A stretch of DNA of 64,000 nt, taken from Anthocerotibacter panamensis C109 (lineage in GTDB: Bacteria; Cyanobacteriota; Cyanobacteriia; Gloeobacterales; Anthocerotibacteraceae). The notes under the pieces were generated by a model that was not told the DNA's origin, searched no databases, and saw only the letters and a program-made list of their open reading frames with translations. The DNA is taken from positions 1,119,501 to 1,183,500 of the forward strand of contig NZ_CP062698.1 in NCBI RefSeq assembly GCF_018389385.1. The letters run 5' to 3'. The first letter of the stretch is position 1; every line of letters begins with the position of its first letter. Made by a program: the position numbers and the translations under genes. Of this stretch, positions 17,390 through 25,880 are shown one piece after another.

Positions 17390-18684
17390 CGCCTCTCAGC
17401 TCGGGGTCGGAGCCCCTGAAATAACTGTGCCAATTGCGTTGCTACTGCGGACCAGCTGAAGTAGGTGTGCACGCGCTCACGGGCTCGCCGACCATACTCC
17501 TGCCAGACTTGGGGATGGATAAAAACCTGCGTCAGGGCCAGCGCCAGGGCTGCGGCGTCTGCGGGAGGGACTAGAGCACCGGTCTCTTTCGGCACGACGG
17601 TAAAAGGCAACCCGCCCACATCGCTCGCGATGACAGGGGTGCCGCTCGCCATGGCTTCGAGGGCGACCAGACCAAAAGGCTCATAGTGACTGGGGACGAC
17701 ACAGACATCCGCCGCCGCATAGTAGAGCGCGAGGTCTACCTGGGGCAAGCGCCCAGTGAAGACCGTCACTGCTTCCAGGCCCAACTGGGTGACCAATACT
17801 CCGATGCGCTCGCGCTCCTGATGGTCAGGTCCTACGTGGCGGCTCCCGCCCACCAGATAGAGTCGCAGGTGGCGCAGGAGGTCTTCGGGAAGTAAGGCTA
17901 CCGCCTGAACTAGGGTGTCAATGCCCTTGCGCGGGTCAAAGCGCCCAGCGTAGAGGACCATCCGAGTAGAACCAGGAATGCCCAGTTGCTCGCGGGCCTG
18001 AGCGCGGTCTAGTAGCCCAAAGCGTTCAATATCGGTGCCGCAGGGGATGACCCGGATCTGGCCTTGCAAGGAGACCAGTCGGCGCAGGTCTGCTGCTTCC
18101 TGGGGACTGGTGGCGACTACACAATCTGCCTCTTCCAGGACTTGGCGCTCGACAGCGAGGCGGATAGGCGCGTTGTGGTGCCATTCCTCCGTCGCCTGAT
18201 ACTTGATGGCCCCGAGGGAGTGGTTGGTATGGACTAAGGGGAGCCCGAGTCGGGCTTTGAGCTGCAACCCCACCCAGGCCGAATCCCAATAATGGGTGTG
18301 CAAAACCGCGTAGTTGCGCCGCTGCTCCTGCTGAAAACTCACAAACGCTGCCACAAAGTCGCCTAGATATTCATAGAGGTCCATGCGGTCGATAAAGCGC
18401 AGCGGTCCCGCTGTCAGACGAATCGTGCGGCAACCTGGAGCATGGTGGACGATGGGGGCAAGGTTGGGGTGTTCGCAGCGGGTAAAGAGGTCCACGCTAT
18501 AGCCCAGACGGGCCAGAGCGAGCCCCACCTCCCGCACATAAATATTTTGGCCCCCGGCCCCCTCGCGGCCAATTTCTGCCGCCGGGTCGCCATGGACGGA
18601 GATCAGGGCGTAGACAGGCCGGACCAAAGGGTCTGCCAGAACGGTCGGGTGAGGCTGGGGGTCTGAGCATGGCGGTCGGATCAT
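17386..18684 (-). CDS. Sucrose-phosphate synthase-like GT4 glycosyltransferase
   Basis: SPS transfers glucose from a nucleotide sugar to fructose-6-phosphate. The protein (432 residues from ATG 18684) has the GT-B fold and GT4 hallmarks: EGAGGQNIYVREVG, HTHYWDSAWVG, NHSLGAIKY, YAGRFDPRKGIDTL, and the sugar-nucleotide loop EPFGLVALEAMASGTPV. It is the short cyanobacterial form without a C-terminal phosphatase. The start is chosen because GGGAGG lies about 8 bp upstream and MIRPPCSDP fits the family. The adjoining phosphatase and the divergent invertase strongly support sucrose metabolism; a different GT4 acceptor is less likely. Confidence 0.88.
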   Translation of the reverse strand: MIRPPCSDPQPHPTVLADPLVRPVYALISVHGDPAAEIGREGAGGQNIYVREVGLALARLGYSVDLFTRCEHPNLAPIVHHAPGCRTIRLTAGPLRFIDRMDLYEYLGDFVAAFVSFQQEQRRNYAVLHTHYWDSAWVGLQLKARLGLPLVHTNHSLGAIKYQATEEWHHNAPIRLAVERQVLEEADCVVATSPQEAADLRRLVSLQGQIRVIPCGTDIERFGLLDRAQAREQLGIPGSTRMVLYAGRFDPRKGIDTLVQAVALLPEDLLRHLRLYLVGGSRHVGPDHQERERIGVLVTQLGLEAVTVFTGRLPQVDLALYYAAADVCVVPSHYEPFGLVALEAMASGTPVIASDVGGLPFTVVPKETGALVPPADAAALALALTQVFIHPQVWQEYGRRARERVHTYFSWSAVATQLAQLFQGLRPRAERR

Positions 18685-18787
18685 GTCGGCAGCCTCCCAG
18701 ATACATGGGGCCATCTTACTCGGGTGCCCCCACTCTGCCTTTGACCCTAGGGTGTACATCAGCAACCCGCTTAGGGTTAAAAAAGTA

Positions 18788-18805
18788 TTGCTTAAGTCAG
18801 AGCAA
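18788..18805. promoter_or_regulatory. Inverted repeat in the sucrose synthesis/invertase promoter region
   Basis: TTGCT at 18788-18792 is the reverse complement of AGCAA at 18801-18805. The dyad lies in the 223-bp region between the divergent SPS and invertase starts, where a shared regulator would bind. No known consensus is recognised. Confidence 0.25.
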
Positions 18806-18907
18806 GACGGTCAAATCCGGGGCACAAGACTCCTGGTACTAGGGACTAAGATAGAGCAGGCTTTCTTGTTGCTAGCCTCCTGTCCCTTCTTCTCCTACCT
18901 ACGCCTC

Positions 18908-20536
18908 ATGGTAACTTCTAGCCTTCCATCCGATGCCCAAAGCTACCCTGGGCAGGAGACCACCGCTCCTAAAACCCGAGAGCAAGCCACCGTCCAACTC
19001 GCCCGTGACCTGTTTTACAACCGGGCTATGATCCAATTTGAAGGAGCCTACATGGGCGCGTTGGCTGCCATCCCCCAAGCGCCCCACACTCGGGGAGCCC
19101 GCAAGTCCCTCCCGCCCGCCTTGGTCCAACACACCTACGAGGACCTCAATTACACCGAGGTCTTCATCCGCGACAACATCCCAGTCATGATCTTTTTGCT
19201 TTTGGATGGGAAAGGCGAGGTGGTACGCAACTTTTTGGACACTTGCTTAAACCTCCAGAGCACCAGACTCCAGACTGCGGGTATCTTCCCGACCAGCTTT
19301 TTTGTCCAGAATGGCAAACTCGTTGCCGACTATGGACAGCGGGCAATAGGCCGGGTGAGTTCGGCGGACGCTACGCTTTGGTGGCCGATCTTGGCCTATA
19401 TCTACGTCCAGCACACCGGGGACAAAGCCTGGGCGCGTGAACCCAAAGTACAGATAGGGCTCAAGCGCTTTTTGGACCTCGTGCTGCACCCTACGTTCAG
19501 TGATACCCCGGTGCTCTTGGTACCAGATGGCTCGTTCATGATTGACCGTCCCCTCGATGTCTGGGGTGCTCCCCTCGAAATCGAAACCCTGCTCGATGGG
19601 GCGCTGTTGAGTGCAGCGGGACTCCTCTATCTGGATCTCACTGCTAAGGGCTGTGTTCTGATCGAGGGCGAGACGCCTACCAGTCGGTCTCTGGATACTT
19701 TTACGCAAGGGCAGATCGAGCACTTCAATCTGGCGGTTGAGCGGGTCAAGCGATTGCGCCGTTATTTGCTCAAGCACTACTGGGTCAATACCAAGACGGT
19801 CCAAGTGCTCCGGCAGCGGCCCACCGAACAGTACGGCGACTTAGTGGTGAATGAGTACAATATCCAGACCGAGAGCATCCCCCATTGGCTACAGCACTGG
19901 ATCGGCACAGAGGGCGGGTATCTCATTGGCAACATCCGCACCGGGCGACCGGACTTCCGCTTCTTTACCCTGGGCAACTGCCTGGGCGCGATCTTCGATG
20001 TTTTGAGTCCCTATCAGCAACACGCCTTTTTCCACCTAGTCGTGCAAAATCAGGAGGCCCTAGTTGGTCAAATGCCCCTGAGGATCTGCCATCCGCCTTT
20101 GGATGATAGCGACTGGCGCACCAAGACGGGCTATGACCGCAAAAACCTGCCCTGGTGTTATCACAACGGAGGCCACTGGCCCTGTCTGTTGTGGTATTTA
20201 GCGGTCGCTGCCCTGCGCTACCAACAGCGCTATTCCAGCCCTAACAGCAGCGTCCATGTCCCCTACCACCGCAAGGTCCAGGGTCGAATCCAGGAAATGC
20301 TCCACGACGCCTACGAACTCTTGCTCGAGCGCCTCCCGCAACAGAACTGGGCAGAATATTTCGATGGCCCTACGGGGCTATGGACCGGGCAGCAGACCCG
20401 CTATTACCAGACCTGGACCATCGTCGGCTTCCTGCTTGTCCACCACCTGCTCAAGGTCAACCCAGGTTCCGCCAACATCATGGACGTGCCGGGGCTAAAG
20501 TTCTTGAGTCGGGTACGGATGGTGCCCTTGGACTGA
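18908..20536 (+). CDS. Alkaline/neutral invertase (GH100)
   Basis: This enzyme hydrolyses sucrose to glucose and fructose in the cytosol. Signatures of GH100 are LNYTEVFIRDNIPVMIFLLL, GRVSSADATLWWPILAYIY, FRFFTLGNCLGAIF, and the C-terminal WCYHNGGHWPCLLWYL. The (alpha/alpha)6 fold with aspartate in FIRD and glutamate residues is as expected. The frame is open from 18683, but the first 75 codons show no homology; I start at ATG 18908 (542 codons), with no clear Shine-Dalgarno. The protein is somewhat longer than most cyanobacterial invertases, so the true start may be later still. It is divergent from the SPS-SPP operon, so synthesis and breakdown can be co-regulated from one promoter region. 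Confidence 0.92.
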   Translation: MVTSSLPSDAQSYPGQETTAPKTREQATVQLARDLFYNRAMIQFEGAYMGALAAIPQAPHTRGARKSLPPALVQHTYEDLNYTEVFIRDNIPVMIFLLLDGKGEVVRNFLDTCLNLQSTRLQTAGIFPTSFFVQNGKLVADYGQRAIGRVSSADATLWWPILAYIYVQHTGDKAWAREPKVQIGLKRFLDLVLHPTFSDTPVLLVPDGSFMIDRPLDVWGAPLEIETLLDGALLSAAGLLYLDLTAKGCVLIEGETPTSRSLDTFTQGQIEHFNLAVERVKRLRRYLLKHYWVNTKTVQVLRQRPTEQYGDLVVNEYNIQTESIPHWLQHWIGTEGGYLIGNIRTGRPDFRFFTLGNCLGAIFDVLSPYQQHAFFHLVVQNQEALVGQMPLRICHPPLDDSDWRTKTGYDRKNLPWCYHNGGHWPCLLWYLAVAALRYQQRYSSPNSSVHVPYHRKVQGRIQEMLHDAYELLLERLPQQNWAEYFDGPTGLWTGQQTRYYQTWTIVGFLLVHHLLKVNPGSANIMDVPGLKFLSRVRMVPLD

Positions 20537-20553
20537 GCAGGTTGAGCTGAATA

Positions 20554-21084
20554 CTACACTCCCGGCAACTGGCAACGACGGGGAATACCCATCACCAGCG
20601 GCTGCCAAAACATGCCTTCGAGGGCGTCAGCGACATAGCGGGGGACTGTGGCGGGCGTTTCTTGATTGAGGCAATAGGATTGGGCTAAAGCCTGGATCTG
20701 CGGGGAGTTGGTCAGGCAGTAGCCATTCTCTACCATCGGATACAGCACCTGCCCGCAGAGGTTGGTCACGGTCAGATTTCCCATAGCGTCAGCGACGGCA
20801 AAGCCCCAAGGGAAGAGATACTCCCCCCCAACCATGCGCTGCTTGAAACGCACAGGCTGGACTGTGGAACCACCGGGGAGCGTCCGTATGGGCAGCGGCA
20901 CCTCCGGGCACGGGTGCTGTCGCGCTGTGATGATACTGAGATCGATATCGTCCCCCCAGTTGTCAAACCAATCCAGGGCATCCGCATACAAGGGCGCTTC
21001 GCCATCTTGCATCAGGACACAGACCCCGTCGGGATATTCCTCAATCAAAAAAGTGGAGCCTGCGTAGATAGTAACGGTGCTCAT
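20554..21084 (-). CDS. Hypothetical protein, 176 residues
   Basis: I do not recognise this family. The protein begins MSTVTIYAGSTFLIEEYPDG, is acidic in its first half (ALDWFDNWGDDIDLSI), and contains GGEYLFPWGFAVADAMGNL and LVMGIPRRC near the C terminus. There is no signal peptide, membrane segment or known motif. Composition looks like that of neighbouring genes. It is convergent with the invertase (17 bp apart) and lies 34 bp downstream of the small HTH gene on the same strand, so it may be co-transcribed with it. Confidence 0.65.
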   Translation of the reverse strand: MSTVTIYAGSTFLIEEYPDGVCVLMQDGEAPLYADALDWFDNWGDDIDLSIITARQHPCPEVPLPIRTLPGGSTVQPVRFKQRMVGGEYLFPWGFAVADAMGNLTVTNLCGQVLYPMVENGYCLTNSPQIQALAQSYCLNQETPATVPRYVADALEGMFWQPLVMGIPRRCQLPGV

Positions 21085-21118
21085 AGGAGTGTACTCGGGT
21101 AAGGGACTGGGTATGGTT

Positions 21119-21325
21119 TCAGTCGAAATTTTGGCTATTCACAGGAATGTAGCCCAGCTTCTCTCGGGCAAGGTCCTCCGGGATCAGGTACATCCCGCCC
21201 TCATTGAGACAAGAGGCAATCAAGCCCTGGCGGTGCATCCGGTAGAGGACTCCTTGGCGTGTGGCGGCCCGTAATCCTTGCTGTTTACGGCTTTCAGCTA
21301 CTTTTTTTACGGTGACATACGCCAT
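21119..21325 (-). CDS. Small helix-turn-helix (excisionase/MerR-like) protein
   Basis: A 68-residue protein from ATG 21325: MAYVTVKKVAESRKQQGLRAATRQGVLYRMHRQGLIAS, then GGMYLIPEDLAREKLGYI. The pattern of a short helix-turn-helix followed by a wing with a final RE-x-L-GY is like excisionase/HTH_17 proteins. The longer frame adds 13 unrelated residues. A dyad (21339-21370) lies 14-45 bp upstream and suggests autoregulation. It is divergent from a TPR regulator with its own N-terminal helical domain. Function is inferred from fold only. Confidence 0.6.
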   Translation of the reverse strand: MAYVTVKKVAESRKQQGLRAATRQGVLYRMHRQGLIASCLNEGGMYLIPEDLAREKLGYIPVNSQNFD

Positions 21326-21338
21326 GTCCAAAAATTCC

Positions 21339-21370
21339 GCTTGAAACAGAACTAATATTAGCATTCAAGC
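21339..21370. promoter_or_regulatory. Operator-like dyads in divergent HTH promoter
   Basis: GCTTGAA at 21339-21345 and TTCAAGC at 21364-21370 are perfect inverted repeats. Between them CTAATATTAG at 21352-21361 is itself a perfect palindrome. The array lies between two divergent regulator genes, where an autorepressor would bind. Confidence 0.5.
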
Positions 21371-21379
21371 TGAATTTTC

Positions 21380-21407
21380 TTCAACACGCGAAAATACGGG
21401 GTATATT
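21380..21407 (+). promoter_or_regulatory. Candidate sigma-70 promoter for the TPR regulator
   Basis: TTCAAC at 21380-21385 and TATATT at 21402-21407 are separated by 16 bp, a plausible -35/-10 pair. The predicted start is about 25 bp upstream of the ATG at 21438. Confidence 0.45.
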
Positions 21408-21437
21408 GGGCATACCACTTTTGACATTTGACAAGAA

Positions 21438-22799
21438 ATGCCCGCCAATCCCTTACCTCCCGAAGCGTGTTCTGCCCTAGGGCGGTGGGTGGCAGATTGG
21501 TTGATGCGTCACGACCATAACCTCAACTGGCTAGCCAAACAGAGTAAGAAACGCTACTCCGTCGTCCAAGGGGCGCTCAAGAAGGGGGTCACGCCCAAAG
21601 CGGTCACAGTTGAGGCCCTGGCTACCGCCCTCGGAGAATCCCCGGCAACCCTCTGGAAACTGGTCTACCAGGACAAAGTTGAGCCTGAGCAACAGACCGA
21701 GCCGAGGGTGAGCGCGGCCTACGAATCGTCTGCGACCTATCGGGTGGACGCTGTTCTGAGCGCGGATTACTTTATCCAAGAACCGGCAGACCTCGCGCTC
21801 CTCGCTGAAGTCCTCACGCAGCGGGGACGGGCACTGCGGGGGCTAGGCCAGCCTGCACGAGCGCAAACTGAATGGCTCAAGGCTCTTGAGCTTGCCCAAA
21901 AAGCGGGGCTGTCCGTGCTGGAGAGTCAGATTTTAGGACATCTGGGGGACGCGCACGCACAGCAGGGCCACTACGTTCAGGCGCAGGCTTACTACAAGCG
22001 GGCACTGAGTATGACAGAGCGTCTGCTCCAGACCGGGGCTGACCCCCAGCGTGTGCGTCCGGGACTGGGTTGGGGGTTTGTGGGTTTGGGCGCTTCGCAG
22101 CTACATCTGGGCCGGTTAGACCAAGCTAGCGCCTACCTGGAGCGAGCCCTGGCTGTGGGGCAAGCGGTGCATTCCGAGGATCTTCTCAGTGCCGTCTACG
22201 GACACAAAGGGCAGATTGCCGAGATCTGGGGGAATTGGTCAACGGCTATCGCCTATTACCAGCAAGCCCTGGAGGCCAACGCAGACCGTGGACGTTGGTT
22301 CTTGCGCTATCTGGGCCACTGCTACCTCCAGACCCAACAGTACACCGCCGCAAAACGGACGCTCCAGCAAGCACTGGTTTGGGCATATAGCGATGACAAT
22401 GCTCCGGTACAAGCGCAGGTTTTGTTCTTGCTGGGTTGGTGTGAAGCGCTGACAGATGACCTGGAGCAGGCCATTCACTACTATCAACTCAGTTGTAGGG
22501 TCATCCCTAACCCCAATGCCTACCTCGCGTGGGCACGGATAGTACGCACGAGTAATACAGCGCTCAGTCTGGCGCGCAGTGGCTTTGACCTGCTGGTGCA
22601 GACCGCAGACCTCGACTTGCTCTGGGACTATACCCCAGGATGGCTCACGCTCTATGAATTCTTCGGGGATGAAGTGATCGCCCCGGCTCGATGCTGGGTC
22701 ATGCGGCTGGTGGGCAGTTTCCCTAGCACATTTAACTTCTGGAACACCCCTGAGCGCCAGCAACTGTTGCATCTGACGGCTGAAACACCACCCCGTTGA
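21438..22799 (+). CDS. TPR-repeat protein with N-terminal helical (XRE-like) domain
   Basis: The 453-residue protein has an N-terminal domain (about 1-85) predicted as a helical bundle resembling an XRE helix-turn-helix (LNWLAKQSKKRYSVVQGALKKG, then TVEALATALGESPATLWKL). A series of tetratricopeptide repeats follows from about 115 to 400, for example HLGDAHAQQGHYVQAQAYYKRAL and GFVGLGASQLHLGRLDQA. This layout resembles peptide- or ligand-sensing regulators with TPR receptors, but it may equally be a cyanobacterial scaffold protein. The divergent small HTH gene and the dyads between them support a regulatory pair. It ends 2 bp before the convergent VanX-like gene. Confidence 0.7.
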   Translation: MPANPLPPEACSALGRWVADWLMRHDHNLNWLAKQSKKRYSVVQGALKKGVTPKAVTVEALATALGESPATLWKLVYQDKVEPEQQTEPRVSAAYESSATYRVDAVLSADYFIQEPADLALLAEVLTQRGRALRGLGQPARAQTEWLKALELAQKAGLSVLESQILGHLGDAHAQQGHYVQAQAYYKRALSMTERLLQTGADPQRVRPGLGWGFVGLGASQLHLGRLDQASAYLERALAVGQAVHSEDLLSAVYGHKGQIAEIWGNWSTAIAYYQQALEANADRGRWFLRYLGHCYLQTQQYTAAKRTLQQALVWAYSDDNAPVQAQVLFLLGWCEALTDDLEQAIHYYQLSCRVIPNPNAYLAWARIVRTSNTALSLARSGFDLLVQTADLDLLWDYTPGWLTLYEFFGDEVIAPARCWVMRLVGSFPSTFNFWNTPERQQLLHLTAETPPR

Positions 22800-22801
22800 G
22801 G

Positions 22802-23407
22802 CTAGCGCTCGGCTAGCGGGAAGTCACTCACAGGATAGGCTTTCCAGCCATTGTAATCAAAGTGCCACCACTCGCTGGCTAGCGGCGCAAACCCAGCGTC
22901 GGTCATGGCCTTGCGCAGCACTTCAAAGTGGGTGCGGGCTTCGGGGGTCCACTGGTCACGGGCGCTGGGGCTTGCTTTGGGGGAAAAGTCATCAAAGCCG
23001 GTGGGCATCTCTAGGGGTTGGCCTTGGGCGGTAACCAGGGTGACGTCCACAGCGGCACCCCGATTATGGCGCGAACCCTGGCTGGGATCAGCCACATAGC
23101 GGTCATCGGGGACGATGGCCCACATCTTTTTTTGGACGGAGAGCGGGCGGTAGCAGTCCCACAGCTTGAGGCCATAGCCCTGCTGTAGCAGCGCTTGTTG
23201 GGCCATCTTGAGGCGTTCAGCCACGGGGCGGTGCAGCAGACACAGCGCTTGGGGGTAGACTGCCGCCTTAAGAAAATTGTTGGGTGTAGCGTAGGCCATC
23301 TCTAGCTTGAAAGAAGGCTCCAAGCGTTGCAGATTTACCCAGTCGTCGGTCAGTCCCTCAGCCTGCACCCCTAGCCCCAGTAGAAGCAGCAACAGCAACC
23401 TTTTCAT
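22802..23407 (-). CDS. D-alanyl-D-alanine dipeptidase (VanX/DdpX family)
   Basis: This zinc dipeptidase cleaves D-Ala-D-Ala, usually during peptidoglycan recycling in the periplasm. The 201-residue protein starts MKRLLLLLLLGLGVQAEG, a probable signal peptide. It then carries GLKLWDCYRPLSVQKKMW, the zinc motif SRHNRGAAVDVTLV (SxHxxGxAxD) and SEWWHFDY (E-x-W-W-H). These are the complete VanX catalytic residues. Its start overlaps the 5-formyl-THF cyclo-ligase stop by 4 bp. Glycopeptide resistance is unlikely here because vanH and vanA are absent. Confidence 0.92.
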   Translation of the reverse strand: MKRLLLLLLLGLGVQAEGLTDDWVNLQRLEPSFKLEMAYATPNNFLKAAVYPQALCLLHRPVAERLKMAQQALLQQGYGLKLWDCYRPLSVQKKMWAIVPDDRYVADPSQGSRHNRGAAVDVTLVTAQGQPLEMPTGFDDFSPKASPSARDQWTPEARTHFEVLRKAMTDAGFAPLASEWWHFDYNGWKAYPVSDFPLAER

Positions 23408-23952
23408 GTAGGAAACCATACCACACCCTCCTCCGTGACGACCCCATCGAGCTTTTGGTCCCAGGGTTCGACAGGCAGCGCCTCGAGCCAGCCAGCCGCC
23501 ATCATGACCCCGAGCGTGGGTAAGGGGCAGTGAGCTAGGAAGCGGTCGTAGTAGCCGCCCCCATAACCAAGTCGGTAGCCTTGCCGGTCACAGCCCAGCG
23601 TCGGGACCAGCACCAGTTGCGTCTGAGCTAGGTCCAGCCCAGGGCTTTGGGGGGATGGTTCCCACAGCCCATAGGCTCCTTGCACCAGGTCTTCGCGCCG
23701 ATAGCGATGCCAGACCAACTGTTGGCCTACACACCGGGGGATGCCCCAAATCTTTTCAGGAAAGCCAGCGAAGAGTCCCGTCAAGTCAATTTCCTGCTCC
23801 AAAGCGATATAGGCGAGCAATTGCTGGGCCTGCTGTACTTGAGGTAGATCTTGTATCCACCGACAGACCTGGAGGCTATATTCGCGCCGCACCTCAGAAC
23901 TTAACGCAGCGCGCACAGCCCGCAATTGGAGGCGCAGTTGTCTTTTGTCCAT
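23404..23952 (-). CDS. 5-formyltetrahydrofolate cyclo-ligase
   Basis: This enzyme (5-FCL/MTHFS) converts 5-formyl-THF to 5,10-methenyl-THF using ATP. The protein of about 182 residues begins MDKRQLRLQLRAVRAALS and has LLAYIALEQEIDL, the phosphate/folate motif LVLVPTLGCDRQGYRLGYGGGYYDRFL, and a C-terminal LDGVVTEEGV. A TTG at 23961 is an alternative start overlapping the upstream stop; ATG 23952 is preferred. It belongs to a tight reverse-strand unit: membrane protein, cyclo-ligase, VanX-like. Confidence 0.93.
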   Translation of the reverse strand: MDKRQLRLQLRAVRAALSSEVRREYSLQVCRWIQDLPQVQQAQQLLAYIALEQEIDLTGLFAGFPEKIWGIPRCVGQQLVWHRYRREDLVQGAYGLWEPSPQSPGLDLAQTQLVLVPTLGCDRQGYRLGYGGGYYDRFLAHCPLPTLGVMMAAGWLEALPVEPWDQKLDGVVTEEGVVWFPT

Positions 23953-23957
23953 GGCGC

Positions 23958-24338
23958 TCAACCCCAGACTTTGCGGTATCCCGGTTCTGTCGGCCCAGGA
24001 AGCTGGGTTATCGCCCGATAGAGGAAGCGTTGCCAGACCAGTACACCCACAATGGTCATCAAGGGCAAACTCACCGTCAGCGTAAAATTAAACGGCAGGC
24101 CCACAACCGTAAATAGGGCCGCCAACTCGAAGACTACGGCTACCACCACCGTCAGATAGGGAACCAAAAGCCCACCTAGGGTGCGTTGGGCAATGGGCAG
24201 CTTGAGTTGGTCTAGAAACACACGCACCAGGGCAAATCCACAGACCAAGACAGCAAAAAGGGCGACTCCGGCAATCACCCCTGGGCTACTGGTCAGGCCC
24301 CGGACGGTGGTATCGGTCTGAGCAAGGTAGTTCCACAC
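23958..24338 (-). CDS. Small membrane protein, 126 residues
   Basis: The protein has three to four hydrophobic helices (GVIAGVALFAVLVCGFALV, GGLLVPYLTVVVAVVFELAA and LPLMTIVGVLVWQRFL) with short polar loops. I do not recognise a characterised family; it looks like a cyanobacterial conserved membrane protein. It lies 60 bp after the txlA-like gene and directly upstream of the 5-formyl-THF cyclo-ligase gene. No function can be assigned. Confidence 0.65.
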   Translation of the reverse strand: MWNYLAQTDTTVRGLTSSPGVIAGVALFAVLVCGFALVRVFLDQLKLPIAQRTLGGLLVPYLTVVVAVVFELAALFTVVGLPFNFTLTVSLPLMTIVGVLVWQRFLYRAITQLPGPTEPGYRKVWG

Positions 24339-24398
24339 GTTCAGAGTGTAACATTTTGTGGAGCCAGACTCCCAGCCATAGCGTCAGGGAGCTTGCGA

Positions 24399-24941
24399 TC
24401 AGGAGTTGGAGTGGTCGCGCGGCTGGGTCTGTTGGACCGGTTTAGTCTCGGTGAACGTAGAGACCTGTCCGGGGTTGGGGCGGGCGTAGGGCAAGGGTTG
24501 CGCCTGTGCCAGAGCATCCATGTTAGCAGCAAAGATCTCTTCAGCCTGTTCGCCGATGACATTGCCCTTGATCTGACCGTCTGACCCTAAAAAGACATAG
24601 TGAGGGATACCGTTGACTTTATAGCGGTCTAGTTCGGGATTCCACTTGGGATTGTCCACATTGAGCATGACCAAATTGACCTTGCCTGCAAACTTGCGCT
24701 CCAGTTTAGCGACCGTCGGGCTCATCACTTTACAGGTTGCGCACCAATCGGCGTAGAACTCGACAAGCGTAGGCCGTCCGTTACTCCGGGCTTCTTCGTA
24801 GGGTACGGCCCGTTGGGCCAAATCGGCGGGGGTGACCTTACTTAAATCTGCTGTGGTCGCGCCATAGAGCCCCACCACCAGCAGGATTGTCGCTACAGCA
24901 ATGAGGATATTGCGTACTTTAGTGCCCTTTTGCTCGTCCAT
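24399..24941 (-). CDS. Membrane-anchored thioredoxin-like protein (TxlA/HCF164 type)
   Basis: The 180-residue protein has an N-terminal membrane anchor (ILIAVATILLVVGLYGA, about residues 12-28) and a thioredoxin fold with active site EFYADWCATCKVMSP and the cis-proline NGIPHYVF. In cyanobacteria and chloroplasts TxlA/HCF164 transfers reducing power across the membrane, needed for cytochrome and photosystem assembly. The C-terminal 35 residues are proline- and polar-rich. The start at 24941 fits the family. It heads a reverse-strand group of membrane and folate genes; whether it shares their transcript is not clear. Confidence 0.9.
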   Translation of the reverse strand: MDEQKGTKVRNILIAVATILLVVGLYGATTADLSKVTPADLAQRAVPYEEARSNGRPTLVEFYADWCATCKVMSPTVAKLERKFAGKVNLVMLNVDNPKWNPELDRYKVNGIPHYVFLGSDGQIKGNVIGEQAEEIFAANMDALAQAQPLPYARPNPGQVSTFTETKPVQQTQPRDHSNS

Positions 24942-25010
24942 CGCCTTGTGTGCCCGCTACTGTACTTTTGATTCTATCCTCTAGTGATAAAGGCCCGCCG
25001 CCGTTGCCCT

Positions 25011-25880
25011 TCATCCTTGCATGGACGCCACAGTATTAGAGAGACGAGCATTGAGCAAAGAGAAGGCCAGCAAGATCAAAAACAGCACGATTCCCACAGC
25101 GCAGGCATAGCCCAGTTCCAAATTAGTAAAAGCTTTTTCGTAGAGATAGTAGACGATGGTTTTCGAGTTATTGACCGGCCCGCCCCGCGTCATGACGTAG
25201 ATCTCTTCAAAAACTTTCATCGCAGAAATCGAAGACAGGACCGCGACCAGCAAAATATAGGGACGCATCAGTGGAACCGTGATAAACCAGTGTTTACGCC
25301 AGCCATCCGCGCCATCGAGGGCGGCGGCCTCGTAGAGCGGTCGGGGGATGCCTTGGAGTCCAGCCAAATAGATGACCATATAATAGCCCAGCCCTTTCCA
25401 GACCGTGACCAGCATGACCGCAAACAGCGACCCCCCGCTCGTGAGCCAGGGGATGGCTACTTCTACAACCCCACTCGCTCTGAGCAGTCCATTGAGCAGA
25501 CCCCGCTCGCCGTAGACCCATTTCCACGTCACCCCGGCAATGACCATCGGAATGATCACCGGAATGTAGTAGAGGACGCGGAAGCCTGCGAGGAAGGGCA
25601 AGGAGCGGTTCAAGAGGATGGCGAGCCCCAGTGGGAGGATGACGAGTGCCGGGACCACACCCAGAAGGTAAATCAAGGTATTGCCCAGGACTTTCCAAAA
25701 TAGGCTATCCGCCCAAAGGCGCTGATAGTTGACCAGCCCGACCCACTGCGGGAGGTTGAGGATATCGTAGCGAGTGAAGCTCAAAAAAAATGCCTGAACA
25801 ACCGGCAAAAACGTGGACAAGGCAAAAATCAGCAAGGCGGGCAGGAGGAAGCCGTAGGCTTTGAGCGTCAGGGGCTTCAT
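25011..25880 (-). CDS. Sugar-type ABC transporter permease (MalF/UgpA-like)
   Basis: The 289-residue inner-membrane protein has six helices and the EAA loop YEAAALDGADGWRKHWFITVPLMRP that contacts the ATPase. It begins MKPLTLKAYGFLLPALLIFA, and its ATG overlaps the substrate-binding-protein stop (ATGA). It therefore forms a two-gene operon with the binding protein. The second permease (MalG-like) and the ATPase expected for this class are not adjacent. Substrate is unknown: carbohydrates or glucosyl osmolytes are typical of the family. Confidence 0.92.
   Translation of the reverse strand: MKPLTLKAYGFLLPALLIFALSTFLPVVQAFFLSFTRYDILNLPQWVGLVNYQRLWADSLFWKVLGNTLIYLLGVVPALVILPLGLAILLNRSLPFLAGFRVLYYIPVIIPMVIAGVTWKWVYGERGLLNGLLRASGVVEVAIPWLTSGGSLFAVMLVTVWKGLGYYMVIYLAGLQGIPRPLYEAAALDGADGWRKHWFITVPLMRPYILLVAVLSSISAMKVFEEIYVMTRGGPVNNSKTIVYYLYEKAFTNLELGYACAVGIVLFLILLAFSLLNARLSNTVASMQG

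Noticed and set aside
18683-18907. N-terminal 75-codon extension of the invertase
   Set aside because: No similarity to GH100 proteins, overlaps the SPS promoter region, and ATG 18908 gives a protein already of full length.
22802-23407. Glycopeptide resistance gene vanX
   Set aside because: The catalytic motifs match VanX/DdpX, but vanH and vanA are absent and a signal peptide is present, so peptidoglycan recycling is more likely than resistance.
24984-25703. 239-codon forward frame opposite the ABC permease
   Set aside because: Low-complexity, charged translation with no motif, antisense to a clear six-helix permease.
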